Below are positions 28,477-37,800 of a stretch of DNA of 64,000 nt, piece after piece. Source of the stretch: Pseudomonadota bacterium (lineage in GTDB: Bacteria; Pseudomonadota; Gammaproteobacteria; Burkholderiales; REEB80); the NCBI GenBank assembly GCA_028873515.1, contig JAGWIG010000007.1, forward strand, positions 21,698 through 85,697, in the 5' to 3' direction. A program made the translations under genes and the position numbers. The number at the start of each line of letters is the position of its first letter. The first letter of the stretch is position 1. The notes under the pieces were generated by a model that made no database searches, had not been told where the DNA came from, and saw only the letters and a program-made list of their open reading frames with translations.

Positions 28477-29445
28477 TCAATTAAAATGCATGCTGGACTG
28501 GGTCAAAGGCGAAATCCATGATTTAATGAACTGGGTACCAAAACTTTGACCAAAACTAGTGCCTATCCGGTCTGCAATACGCTCAACCAGGCCTTGCTGT
28601 TGCGTATAATCTACTATGCTTGGCGCACCAATTACATTCCGCGCGACACTATCTACACTTCCAAAGCCATCTGCAAGACCGAGTTTTACGGCAGAAGCAC
28701 CGCTCCAAACCAAACCACTAAACATTTCAGGAGTTTCATGTAGCCGAGTGCCACGGCCTTTTCTTACAGCCTGAATAAATTGCTGATGCACCTGTTCAAG
28801 CATTTTCTCGGCATAAGCTTTTTCATCCGGTTTCATCGGAGAGAATGAATCCAGGAATCCCTTGTGTGATCCAGCAGTAAGAAGGCGCCGCTCAACCCCA
28901 ACCTTTTTCATAATCCCGGTAAAACCGAATCCATCCATGAGAACACCTATCGAACCAACAAGGCTTGCCTTGTTAACAAATATTTTGTCAGCTGCCACAG
29001 CAACATAATATCCCCCAGAAGCACACATATCATCCACTACTACATACAAGGGTTTTTGGGGGTATTTTTTTCGAAGCCTCCACATCTCATCATTAATCTC
29101 ACCTGCCTGAACCGGACTTCCTCCTGGGCTATTAATCCGTAAAATGACTCCTTTGGAATTAGGATCTTCAAAAGCATTATCGAGAGCCTTGATGATACGG
29201 TCTGCACTTGCAGGGCTATCTGCACTGATCTCGCCATTTAGCTGGACAAGCGCAGTATGCTCACCAATTCCCCGGGTTCCGGCCCGACCAATCCAACCAA
29301 GAATGACTAGAATGAGAAAAACAAGGATGAGCAATGTAACGACCCTGAAAAAAATACCCCACCGACGCGCCCTTCGCAGCTCAAGTATATAACTTGCTGC
29401 CAGATGCTCAAGCGATTCACGCTCTGGAATTTGCTGCTGAGCCAT
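28477..29445 (-). CDS. sppA: Signal peptide peptidase SppA-type serine protease (S49)
   Basis: 322 aa. One N-terminal membrane helix (residues about 34-52) anchors a periplasmic protease domain. Conserved elements are RINSPGGSP, the nucleophile region DDMCASGGYYVAVAADKIF, and LVGSIGVLMD with GVERRLLTAGSHKGFLDSF carrying the catalytic Lys region. The single-domain length (SppA36K type) differs from the tandem 67K E. coli enzyme. It probably degrades cleaved signal peptides in the inner membrane. It lies in a minus-strand cluster with the Rieske and HAD genes. Confidence 0.9.
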   Translation of the reverse strand: MAQQQIPERESLEHLAASYILELRRARRWGIFFRVVTLLILVFLILVILGWIGRAGTRGIGEHTALVQLNGEISADSPASADRIIKALDNAFEDPNSKGVILRINSPGGSPVQAGEINDEMWRLRKKYPQKPLYVVVDDMCASGGYYVAVAADKIFVNKASLVGSIGVLMDGFGFTGIMKKVGVERRLLTAGSHKGFLDSFSPMKPDEKAYAEKMLEQVHQQFIQAVRKGRGTRLHETPEMFSGLVWSGASAVKLGLADGFGSVDSVARNVIGAPSIVDYTQQQGLVERIADRIGTSFGQSFGTQFIKSWISPLTQSSMHFN

Positions 29446-29475
29446 AAATTATTTCCTTCGAATTTTTCAGGTTTT

Positions 29476-29841
29476 TCAAAATAACTTTAAAGTTTGTGCA
29501 TTCAACAGCATGATACGATTATCCTCCTCAAAAACCTCAAGGGGAATAAGATGCTTACCCACACAAGGACCTCCAAGGCAACGCCCGCTCTCAGGAGCAT
29601 AAACAGCACCATGAGTCGAACAGACCAGATAAAGGCCTGAACTGTCGAAAAATTCGCCTTCCTGCCAGTCGAGCTCCACGGGCACATGGGCACATCGATT
29701 GATATATGCCCTTACCCGACCTAGGTGACGTACAATGAAGGCTGACATAACTTCACCTTCGATTTCCACATCAAAACGAAATCCCTTTCCCTGCTCTATC
29801 ACCTGATCACTATCACAAATCAAGCGTTTTTCGCCAGCCAT
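29476..29841 (-). CDS. Rieske [2Fe-2S] domain protein
   Basis: 121 aa. The two Rieske boxes are visible as C-A-H in NRCAHVP and C-S-T-H in LVCSTHGAVY, so both Cys and both His ligands are present. The single-domain ferredoxin-like size suggests an electron carrier or assimilatory component. Its 5' end overlaps the HAD gene by 22 bases. The same gene neighbourhood (rluC-HAD-Rieske-sppA) is conserved in Betaproteobacteria, but the function there is not established. Confidence 0.88.
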   Translation of the reverse strand: MAGEKRLICDSDQVIEQGKGFRFDVEIEGEVMSAFIVRHLGRVRAYINRCAHVPVELDWQEGEFFDSSGLYLVCSTHGAVYAPESGRCLGGPCVGKHLIPLEVFEEDNRIMLLNAQTLKLF

Positions 29842-30470
29842 GACCGCATCTCCGGATAGCTATGAACGACTGCCGTCGGATTCGCTTCAAGCAACACATC
29901 CAGAGGATGTGCTCCAAAACTGACGGCAAGGCCTGACACGTCCGCATTAAGCGCCATTGACATGTCGTGTGAGGTATCACCTATCATAAGAACCCTATGA
30001 GAGGACACACCCAGCGCATCCATCAATTGCAACAACATCTCAGGATGCGGTTTCGAATGACACTCATCCGCACATCGGCTTGCATCGAAAAATGACTCAA
30101 GACCTGAACCTTTAAGAGCTGCATCGAGGCCCCGCCTGCTTTTGCCTGTTGCAACGGCTAGTCGCAGGCCACGTTCATGACATTCTCTAAGCAATTCCCT
30201 TGCCCCTTCAAACAAAAGCTGAGGCTCCGGGGCAAAATAACGTGCTCGATAACAATCAGCAAAAACCGGATAATCCTTCACTTCCAGTTCCGGAACAAGC
30301 TGAGCGATGGCTTCAGCCAACCCCAGTCCAATGACGTAGCTTGCATCCAAATCGGAAGGGACTTCAATTCCCATATCTACACAGGCACCCTTGAGGCTCT
30401 CGACAATGTGTGGAACAGAATTGGCAATGGTACCGTCCCAGTCAAATACAAGTAAATCAAACCTGTTCAT
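29820..30470 (-). CDS. HAD-superfamily hydrolase, phosphoglycolate phosphatase-like
   Basis: 216 aa. HAD motif I is FDWDGTIANSV with the nucleophile Asp. Motif II is AVATGKSRRGL, and motifs III/IV are HSKPHPEMLLQ and MIGDTSHDMSMALNA. The helical cap is of the Gph/PGP type. It probably dephosphorylates 2-phosphoglycolate or a related small phosphate ester. It is located directly downstream of rluC, in the same orientation. Confidence 0.85.
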   Translation of the reverse strand: MNRFDLLVFDWDGTIANSVPHIVESLKGACVDMGIEVPSDLDASYVIGLGLAEAIAQLVPELEVKDYPVFADCYRARYFAPEPQLLFEGARELLRECHERGLRLAVATGKSRRGLDAALKGSGLESFFDASRCADECHSKPHPEMLLQLMDALGVSSHRVLMIGDTSHDMSMALNADVSGLAVSFGAHPLDVLLEANPTAVVHSYPEMRSWLAKNA

Positions 30471-30494
30471 AAATTAATGAGTCCAGATCAAAAT

Positions 30495-31433
30495 TCAGGA
30501 ATTCCGCAAAAAAATAGAATCGTAAAACTTCTCGAGATCAACAGGCAAAGATGCATCAAAACGAAGTTTCTCACCTGTCAGCGGATGATCAAGAACAAGG
30601 GTTCTGGCATGCAGGAACATCCTTTTGAGACCAAGTTTTACCAATCCCGCATTGTACGAGTAATCGCCATATTTGTCGTCACCAGCTATCGGATAGCCCA
30701 AATGAGTAAGATGGGCCCGGATTTGATGGGTACGTCCAGTCTTAAGTTGGGCCTCAAGCAAAGTAAACTCATCCGACACTGCCTTACGGACAAAAACTGT
30801 TTTTGAATCGAGCCCGTCAACATCTACCCTTACCCTCCTTTCTCCTGAAGTCAATGAGTATTTCTTCAGGGGGGCATTCACCTCGAAATGCTCTTTTGAA
30901 ATACTCCCCCTGACCAGGGCAAGATAAAACTTGCCAACCCGACCACTGCGCATGGCTTCATGCAGCGCCACAAGTGCGCTCCGTTTCTTTGCCAGGATAA
31001 GCAAACCCGAAGTTTCACGGTCGAGCCGATGAACCAGCTCCAAAAATTTCGCATGTGGCCGCAATGCCCTCATTTGCTCTATAAGACCATAACTTAATCC
31101 ACTCCCGCCATGAACAGCCAGGCCCGAAGGCTTATCCATTACCAGTATGGCGTTATCTTCATAGATAATTCTTACATCACAACCAGAAAACCTTGCGGGA
31201 AGCGGGATAGAAACAGGATTGCACCAGACTGGTGGAATCCTTACAATATCACCTAGACAAAGCCGATAGACCGTATCAATCCTGCGACTGTTCACCCTGA
31301 CCTCTCCGCTGCGAACAATACGATAGATATGGCTTTTTGGTACTCCTTTGAGCAATTTGACTAGAAAATTATCTATCCGCTGACCCTCGCTGGATTCATC
31401 CACAGTCTGAAATGTCACAGAGTCTTTGATCAT
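30495..31433 (-). CDS. rluC: 23S rRNA pseudouridine synthase, RluC/RluD family
   Basis: 312 aa from the ATG at 31433. An S4-like RNA-binding domain (RIDNFLVKLLKGVPKSHIYRIVRSGEVRVN) is followed by the catalytic domain with the active-site Asp in LVHRLDRETSGLLILAK and LKTGRTHQIRAHL. RluC modifies U955, U2504 and U2580 of E. coli 23S rRNA. A longer reading to 31541 would add a segment without family similarity. The gene is divergent from rne, the standard arrangement. Confidence 0.9.
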   Translation of the reverse strand: MIKDSVTFQTVDESSEGQRIDNFLVKLLKGVPKSHIYRIVRSGEVRVNSRRIDTVYRLCLGDIVRIPPVWCNPVSIPLPARFSGCDVRIIYEDNAILVMDKPSGLAVHGGSGLSYGLIEQMRALRPHAKFLELVHRLDRETSGLLILAKKRSALVALHEAMRSGRVGKFYLALVRGSISKEHFEVNAPLKKYSLTSGERRVRVDVDGLDSKTVFVRKAVSDEFTLLEAQLKTGRTHQIRAHLTHLGYPIAGDDKYGDYSYNAGLVKLGLKRMFLHARTLVLDHPLTGEKLRFDASLPVDLEKFYDSIFLRNS

Positions 31434-31778
31434 ATTGGCAAACTTGCTTATACTTGTTAATGGAACGGTTTCAGGTTTTAGCAGCAAAACTGCCAACATA
31501 GACCTTAAAACCGTATGAACAGTTTTGGTTAAGTCGCTCACCAGCTAAAGTAGCGAGTGTAAATTAATGATAGACGCGCTCTCAGACACAAGCAGATTTC
31601 CGTGCCCTGCCCCAATGTCGGCAAGGTATTTAAGTGACAAAACCAGCATAACGAATCGCCACGATCACCTTAATGACCGGATGGATTAACCTATCGAGCG
31701 AATCAAGATAGCAAGTATATCAGCTTATTGGACTGGTTTGTCCTGCCCCGTGTGTTGAGCGCGGGAGAACGTAAAAAC

Positions 31779-34613
31779 ATGAAAAGAATGTTGTTTAATG
31801 CAACTCAAGCCGAAGAGCTTCGGGTTGCGATTGTAGATGGTCAAAAACTTATTGATCTGGATATCGAATCAGCTGGAAAGGAACAACGCAAAAGCAATAT
31901 TTACAAAGGTATCATCACCCGTATTGAACCAAGCCTTGAAGCAGCCTTCATAGATTACGGCACCGATCGGCATGGTTTTTTGCCGTTTAAGGAAATTTCT
32001 CGTAGCAATTTTCGTGCAGGCGACCATGATAGCCAGCAAAGGCCACGCATTCAAGATGTCTTGCACGAGGGCCAGGAACTGATTGTACAGGTTGAAAAAG
32101 ACGAGAGAGGAAACAAGGGGGCCGCTCTCACCACCTTCATCAGCCTGGCTGGACGTTACCTTGTCCTGATGCCAAACAATCCACGGGGTGGGGGAGTATC
32201 ACGGCGCGTTGAGGGTGAAGAACGCACAGAACTCCGTGACACCATCTCCCAACTGGAAGTTCCATCAGGGATGAGCATTATTGCCCGCACAGCAGGTATC
32301 GGTCGTTCTCTTGAAGAACTACGCTGGGATCTCAACTACCTTACCCAGCTCTGGCAAGCAATTGAAACAGCGTCTCAAAGCCAAAAGGCTCCTTTCCTGA
32401 TCTACCAGGAAGGAAGCCTCGTCATACGCGCTATCAGGGATTATTTCCAGCCTGACATCGGTGAAATTCTCATTGATACTCCGCTGATTCATGAACAGGC
32501 ACTCCAGTTCATGAGCCACGTAATGCCACAAAATGTCAGCCGAATCAAATTCTACAAAGATGATATTCCACTCTTTTCACGCTTTCAGATCGAACATCAA
32601 ATCGAAACAGCCTACTCACGCGAAGTTGCCCTTCCGGCAGGCGGAGCCATTGTCATCGACCATACCGAAGCCCTCGTCTCTATCGATGTCAATTCTGCCC
32701 GTGCAACCCGGGGCAGTGATATTGAAACCACTGCCCTTAACACCAATCTTGAGGCTGCTGAGGAAATCGCTAGACAGTTGAGATTACGGGATCTAGGCGG
32801 GCTTATAGTCATCGATTTCATCGACATGGAAAACCCCCGTAATCAACGAGAGGTGGAAAACAGGCTACGTGAAGCCCTGCACCATGACCGGGCCCGTGTC
32901 CAGACAGGAAAAATATCACGCTTTGGACTTCTGGAACTTTCCCGTCAGAGACTGCAGCCTTCCCTTGGTGAAACCAGCCATATTCCCTGTCCACGGTGTC
33001 ATGGTACTGGCCATATCCGCGGCACTGAATCGTCTGCCCTGCATATTTTACGCATTCTTGAAGAAGAGGCGATGAAAGAAAATTCTGCAGCAGTCCACGC
33101 TCAAGTACCTGTTGATGTTGCCACCTTCCTCCTTAACGAAAAACGCGCCGAGATTCACGGCATCGAAGCACGTCTTAAGGTTGATATCGTACTCATTCCG
33201 AATACCCATCTAGAAACGCCTCACTATTCAGTAAGCCGGCTACGCCAGGACGAGATCGAGGATCTTGAGACAAAACCAAGTTACCGCATGGTAGAAACAC
33301 CTGCCGAACCGAACATTGTTGAAACTGCAGAAACTCCTCACCCTGTTCGTATGGAAGCAGCAGTTCGAGGAATCACCTCACAAGGCCCTGCACCACACGG
33401 CGTCAACCCTGGCCGGGGATTCCTTGCACGCATCACAGGCTGGTTACATCAGTTAGGCTCACAAACCGAACCGGTACAAATAAAACCTGTTCCAGTAGAA
33501 AAACGTCCGCACCCTCACCATCCTCGAGGTGAGCGCCACATCCAGGAAAATCGTAATGATACCCGTCGCAACACCAGTCAGCATGGCCGGGACAGAATTC
33601 GTCAAGGACAACACCCTGAACCGGTAACAGGCCTGCAGGAAAAAAAATCCGAGCACCTAACCGAAAAACCCATGGAAATTACTGACTCAACCGAACCTCA
33701 TTCAAAGCGCGGCCGTCAAAATGTACGCCGTAATCTTAATGAGCGCATTGATGGGGGGCATGAACCACGCCTGATACAGGACTTACCAAAAAAATACCCT
33801 CAGGATGAGACCAGGGATGAACGCGAATCCCGCCCACCACGTGAATCCCGCCCACCACGTGAATCCCGCCCACCACGTGAATCCCGCCCACCACGTGAAT
33901 CCCGCCCACCACGTGAATCCCGCCAACCGCGTAACCCCAGACCGCTCATTACTGAATCGGAAACCATCACTCAACCGTTAATGACAGAGCCTGTTACACT
34001 TAATCCCGATCTGGAACCCGTCATTACCAAGCTACCGATAACCGAGGGGGTTGAATCAGCCATAAAACCTGATGCAGAGACCGAACTACAAGAAGAAACA
34101 CAAACAGAGCCTTCGATGCCCGGCAACACCAGACCTTCAGCCCAGCGGGAAGGTGTCCAACGACGAAACACGCGCCGCCGCCGCCGTCCTCCTACCGAGC
34201 AGGGCGATAGTTCCGAAGTTCAGGGTACCAACTTAAACCTAGAAACAGCCATGCCCCAGGAACATCAAGCCGAACTTGCACTTGAACAAAAAACTGAGAC
34301 ACCACCGACTCGCAGGACCAGGGAAAAGAAACCTGCTCCTGAAGCCATGGCCAAAGCTGAAAACGTAACCCGGCATGAAGAGAAAATAAAGGTATCAACT
34401 AAAGAAATAACTGAGAAATCTTCCAGCACGGAACTGGCCTCAACTGTACTTCAGGATCTGATCCAGGTAGAGACCCGATCTATTGCGCAATCCTCCAGTG
34501 ATGAGTTTAAGGCCCCACGCCAGAAACAGGCGCCCAAACCATGGATCCCCCTGAACTCCACAAGTGAGGAAGAAGGGCCATTGATTCAAGTGGAAACTCG
34601 GCATAAAACCTGA
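31779..34613 (+). CDS. rne: Ribonuclease E
   Basis: 944 aa endonuclease for mRNA decay and rRNA/tRNA processing. The order is an N-terminal MKRMLFNATQAEELRVAIVDGQ, S1 domain (residues about 38-125), 5' sensor, DNase I-like catalytic region with Asp residues in VSIDVNSAR and VIDFIDM, and the zinc-link CPRCHGTGH near residue 404. The C-terminal half from about 500 is disordered and Arg/Glu/Pro-rich, serving as RNA-binding and degradosome scaffold. It includes six tandem RESRPP-type units. The ATG at 31779 has GGAG upstream. A longer in-frame start at 31728 lacks family similarity. Confidence 0.95.
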   Translation: MKRMLFNATQAEELRVAIVDGQKLIDLDIESAGKEQRKSNIYKGIITRIEPSLEAAFIDYGTDRHGFLPFKEISRSNFRAGDHDSQQRPRIQDVLHEGQELIVQVEKDERGNKGAALTTFISLAGRYLVLMPNNPRGGGVSRRVEGEERTELRDTISQLEVPSGMSIIARTAGIGRSLEELRWDLNYLTQLWQAIETASQSQKAPFLIYQEGSLVIRAIRDYFQPDIGEILIDTPLIHEQALQFMSHVMPQNVSRIKFYKDDIPLFSRFQIEHQIETAYSREVALPAGGAIVIDHTEALVSIDVNSARATRGSDIETTALNTNLEAAEEIARQLRLRDLGGLIVIDFIDMENPRNQREVENRLREALHHDRARVQTGKISRFGLLELSRQRLQPSLGETSHIPCPRCHGTGHIRGTESSALHILRILEEEAMKENSAAVHAQVPVDVATFLLNEKRAEIHGIEARLKVDIVLIPNTHLETPHYSVSRLRQDEIEDLETKPSYRMVETPAEPNIVETAETPHPVRMEAAVRGITSQGPAPHGVNPGRGFLARITGWLHQLGSQTEPVQIKPVPVEKRPHPHHPRGERHIQENRNDTRRNTSQHGRDRIRQGQHPEPVTGLQEKKSEHLTEKPMEITDSTEPHSKRGRQNVRRNLNERIDGGHEPRLIQDLPKKYPQDETRDERESRPPRESRPPRESRPPRESRPPRESRPPRESRQPRNPRPLITESETITQPLMTEPVTLNPDLEPVITKLPITEGVESAIKPDAETELQEETQTEPSMPGNTRPSAQREGVQRRNTRRRRRPPTEQGDSSEVQGTNLNLETAMPQEHQAELALEQKTETPPTRRTREKKPAPEAMAKAENVTRHEEKIKVSTKEITEKSSSTELASTVLQDLIQVETRSIAQSSSDEFKAPRQKQAPKPWIPLNSTSEEEGPLIQVETRHKT
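33822..33929. repeat. Six tandem 18-bp repeats inside rne
   Basis: The unit CGTGAATCCCGCCCACCA is repeated six times head to tail, with minor changes in the first and last copies. It encodes RESRPP per unit in the disordered Arg-rich C-terminal region. In-frame 18-bp periodicity means copy-number change would keep the reading frame. Confidence 0.9.
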
Positions 34614-35054
34614 TATTCACTAAACAGAAGATAGAATATCCCTTGCATTCAGGTTGCCGGGGATATTCTTCAATTCCAGAAAATAAAAATCTTTACTTCT
34701 CCATCATGCATGCCCAAAAAATAGGCCGGAAGACATCCTTTGAAGAACGCTTAATGCCAGCTTGATATACTAAAAATCTGACCTGTACGGAAAACCGGTA
34801 CTATATAATCCTATTGAAAATATTGACCAAAAATCTACCCTATCCCAGGAGAGTTTCAAACCGATACATTCTTGGGTAACAGCAAAAAATGGAGGAACTC
34901 CAGCCTCTGGAAGCAGCAAGATTGACACCTAAGCCAGAAAGATGATTACTGCAGAATCCAGAAACCAGCAACATTTCCCTGGACATTTCGCAGGACAGCT
35001 TTCTCCAGTCAGGCACAGAATTCATAGAGGTAATCATAGAAACAATCTGCTATT
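34614..35054. other. Intergenic stretch with a perfect 10-bp hairpin after rne
   Basis: AGAATATCCC at 34633-34642 and its exact complement at 34660-34669 form a stem with a 17-base loop about 20 bases after the rne stop. The following bases are only mildly T-rich, so it may be a terminator or an mRNA 3' stabiliser. The remaining roughly 380 bases hold no supported gene. Confidence 0.45.
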
Positions 35055-35567
35055 CTAGAAATTCTTTTCTTCAACCATCCTGTTTTGAAGCAGACTTAAT
35101 TCTTTACGGGCTTCCTTCAGGGCCTTACCAAGCCCTGAAATTTCAACTGTAAGCCGTTGAATAACCTTATTTGCTCCTTCATATTCATCGGATAATTTCG
35201 ATTTCTCCTCGCCTAGCAGTGTTAATTGAAGCATGACTTCCTGTATCTGATCCTGCAATTCAGAAATATCATCCAGTGCTGCTTGCCTGATTTGCTCAAC
35301 TTGTTTTTTGGCTTCCTCTGAAGCGAGATCCCATATTTCCTTGATAAGACTGGATGCCCTAAATTCGAGTGCCTGTGAAATTGGGGGTAAATTTGATTCC
35401 GATTTCCATTTGAGTTCTTTCCACTCTGAAAGATGGCGGTTAATCGTTGTAAAACTGCCTTTCCCCAGACCATTGCGTACTACTTGTGAAGTAGGAGAAA
35501 CCCCACTATTGGATAATCGATCTGCGATTTCAAAAACCTGTTCTCTTGTTACCCCGGTTCTTGGCAT
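35055..35567 (-). CDS. KfrA-like DNA-binding coiled-coil protein
   Basis: 170 aa. Residues 1-50 match the KfrA N-terminal DNA-binding domain (PF11740 type): VTREQVFEIADRLSNSGVSPTSQVVRNGLGKGSFTTINRHLSEWKE. Residues about 80-165 form a long heptad-rich coiled coil. KfrA proteins are autoregulated repressors associated with plasmid stability and nucleoid-like structures; chromosomal copies exist. Here it is divergent from the hyf-like operon across about 190 bases and could act on that promoter. That link is inference. Confidence 0.8.
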   Translation of the reverse strand: MPRTGVTREQVFEIADRLSNSGVSPTSQVVRNGLGKGSFTTINRHLSEWKELKWKSESNLPPISQALEFRASSLIKEIWDLASEEAKKQVEQIRQAALDDISELQDQIQEVMLQLTLLGEEKSKLSDEYEGANKVIQRLTVEISGLGKALKEARKELSLLQNRMVEEKNF

Positions 35568-35760
35568 TTATTTTTTCCCCATACGTACGCTGTATATCAC
35601 AGCATTATGTTATATTACATTTAATCAATACAGATAATTTCAAGCATGGATTCAGACTATCTACATTTAGGAATAAATATCAATAGGATATCCAGGGCAA
35701 TAAAACCTGATCCCGTGCCCGTTAGTTTTAATTCAACATTCCTCAGGCTCTTTTGCACAT

Positions 35761-37800
35761 ATGGGCTTCTTTAATCCCGATATGGCAGGAATCCTGCCAA
35801 TATCAATCATTCTTGATATTCTGGTTTATTGGCTTGTAATCGGTTTCTCTGGTTTAATCTTTATCCGTAATCGTAAAATTGTAAGCCAGGTACTTTTTCC
35901 TCTGGGAGCATTAGGAGGAATCGCGCTGTTATCCATAACTGCATTCAGTATCACCCACTCTCCCACATCGGCAATACTGCCACTGGGGCTGCCAGATCTT
36001 CCATTTCATATCAGGCTTGATGCGCTTTCCACTTTTTTCCTGTTTTTACTTGGCATCTCATCGACTGGAATCTGTTTCTTCTCCTCAGGCTATTTCAGTC
36101 GAGATGGAAATTTTTCCCCAGGGCTTGTATGCCTGCAATTTCACCTCTTTCTAGTCAGCATGGCATTCGTATTCCTGGCAGATGATGCTTATTTGTTCAT
36201 GATTGCATGGGAAACAATGGCCATGTCGTCCTATTTTCTCGTTGTCACGGATCATAAAGTTCCCGAGATCCGCAAGGCGGGATACATTTATCTCCTGATG
36301 GCCCACATCAGTGCTACAGCAGTTCTACTCTGTTTCGGAGTGCTGCAAAAAGCAGGCCTTCAGGGTATCGGGGGAAGCTATACATTTGATATGATGCGTC
36401 ATCTGAACCTGGATAATTTCTGGGCAACCACTGCCTTCCTGCTTGCATTGTTCGGTTTTGGAGCCAAAGCAGGCCTGCTCCCGGTACATGTATGGCTACC
36501 CGAAGCTCATCCTGCTGCTCCATCGCCCGTATCCGCCCTGATGAGTGGTGTAATGCTGAAAACTGCCATATATGGATTCTTGCGCGTCACCTTCGATCTT
36601 CTGCATCTGCAAATCTGGTGGTGGGGTATTCTAGTCCTTACCCTCGGACTGATCACTGCCTTCTTTGGGGTCATTTTTTCTGCCGTGCAGAACGATATGA
36701 AACGTCTCCTTGCCTATTCATCAATTGAAAACATCGGCATCATCATGTCAGGGATAGGCTTAACGATTACTTTCCAGTCCTATCATATGCAGGCACTTGC
36801 ATCATTGGCCCTGATTGCAACCCTGTATCACTGCCTGAATCATGCCTGTTTCAAAAGCCTGCTCTTTCTCGCAACGGGCTCGGTGCTCCATGCCACAGAA
36901 GAAAGAAACCTTGGAAAACTTGGGGGATTAATTCACCGGATGCCCTGGGTAGCAGTTCTAGCGCTTATTGGTACTCTGGCCATTGCAGGACTTCCTCCCC
37001 TTAACGGATTTGTTTCTGAATGGCTGCTCTTGCAGACTTTTCTGCTTACTGCCGGTTTTCCCCAACCCTATCTCAATATGCTGGTACCCGTTGCCGCTGC
37101 GGGATTAGTACTCGCGACTGCACTTGCAGCTTATGTTATGGTCAAGTTCTATGCTCTTATTTTTCTTGGACAGCCACGTGAAAAGAAACTGCTTGAGGCA
37201 AAGGATGCAAATTACTGGGAACGTCTGGGCTTATCCTGGCTCGCTAGTTGCTGTGTGCTTCTAGGACTCTTCCCGGTTGAAGTCATTAAACTTCTGAATG
37301 CAGTACCGGGTTTATTGATAGGACAGGCACTAGGAAAGGTAACCAGCCAGACCAACTGGCTATTCCTCACGCCCATTTCTCCGGATCGAGCAAGCTACAG
37401 TCCCATGCTCTTCTTTAGCGCCACAACCATAATCATCCTGATTACTTTCCTTGGAGTCAGGCTATTCTACCATGGGCGAGTCCGGCGCACTACAGCCTGG
37501 GGTTGCGGTTACCCAATGCAAACATTCAGGATGCAAGAAACCGCGGAAAGTTTTGGCCAACCGATACGCACCATCTTTTCGCCTTTTTTTCGTATGCGCA
37601 GTGAATTGCCTTCCCCATCAGATCCAGCGCCCCACTACCATAACATCACTGAAGACCGGTTCTGGTATGTGCTTTATTTTCCGATTGGACGATTTATCCG
37701 TTTTCTGTCCAATCTCTTTGGTCGGATCCAGCAGGGACGAATTTCCATTTATCTACTCTATAGTTTTCTAACGCTAATTTTGCTGCTGTTACTAATATGA
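35761..37800 (+). CDS. hyfB: HyfB/NuoL-like proton-translocating membrane subunit
   Basis: 679 aa membrane protein with about 16 helices of the Mrp/NuoL/HyfB antiporter-like family. Visible signatures are WETMAMSSYFLV with the helix-5 Glu, FGFGAKAGLLPVHVWLPEAHPAAPSPVSALMSGVMLKTAIYG (the conserved channel Lys and Pro-rich loop) and LAYSSIENIGI. In group 4 respiratory complexes this subunit pumps ions across the inner membrane. The first gene of a six-gene operon, it overlaps hyfC by four bases. No clear ribosome site precedes the ATG, so the start is less certain. Confidence 0.85.
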   Translation: MGFFNPDMAGILPISIILDILVYWLVIGFSGLIFIRNRKIVSQVLFPLGALGGIALLSITAFSITHSPTSAILPLGLPDLPFHIRLDALSTFFLFLLGISSTGICFFSSGYFSRDGNFSPGLVCLQFHLFLVSMAFVFLADDAYLFMIAWETMAMSSYFLVVTDHKVPEIRKAGYIYLLMAHISATAVLLCFGVLQKAGLQGIGGSYTFDMMRHLNLDNFWATTAFLLALFGFGAKAGLLPVHVWLPEAHPAAPSPVSALMSGVMLKTAIYGFLRVTFDLLHLQIWWWGILVLTLGLITAFFGVIFSAVQNDMKRLLAYSSIENIGIIMSGIGLTITFQSYHMQALASLALIATLYHCLNHACFKSLLFLATGSVLHATEERNLGKLGGLIHRMPWVAVLALIGTLAIAGLPPLNGFVSEWLLLQTFLLTAGFPQPYLNMLVPVAAAGLVLATALAAYVMVKFYALIFLGQPREKKLLEAKDANYWERLGLSWLASCCVLLGLFPVEVIKLLNAVPGLLIGQALGKVTSQTNWLFLTPISPDRASYSPMLFFSATTIIILITFLGVRLFYHGRVRRTTAWGCGYPMQTFRMQETAESFGQPIRTIFSPFFRMRSELPSPSDPAPHYHNITEDRFWYVLYFPIGRFIRFLSNLFGRIQQGRISIYLLYSFLTLILLLLLI

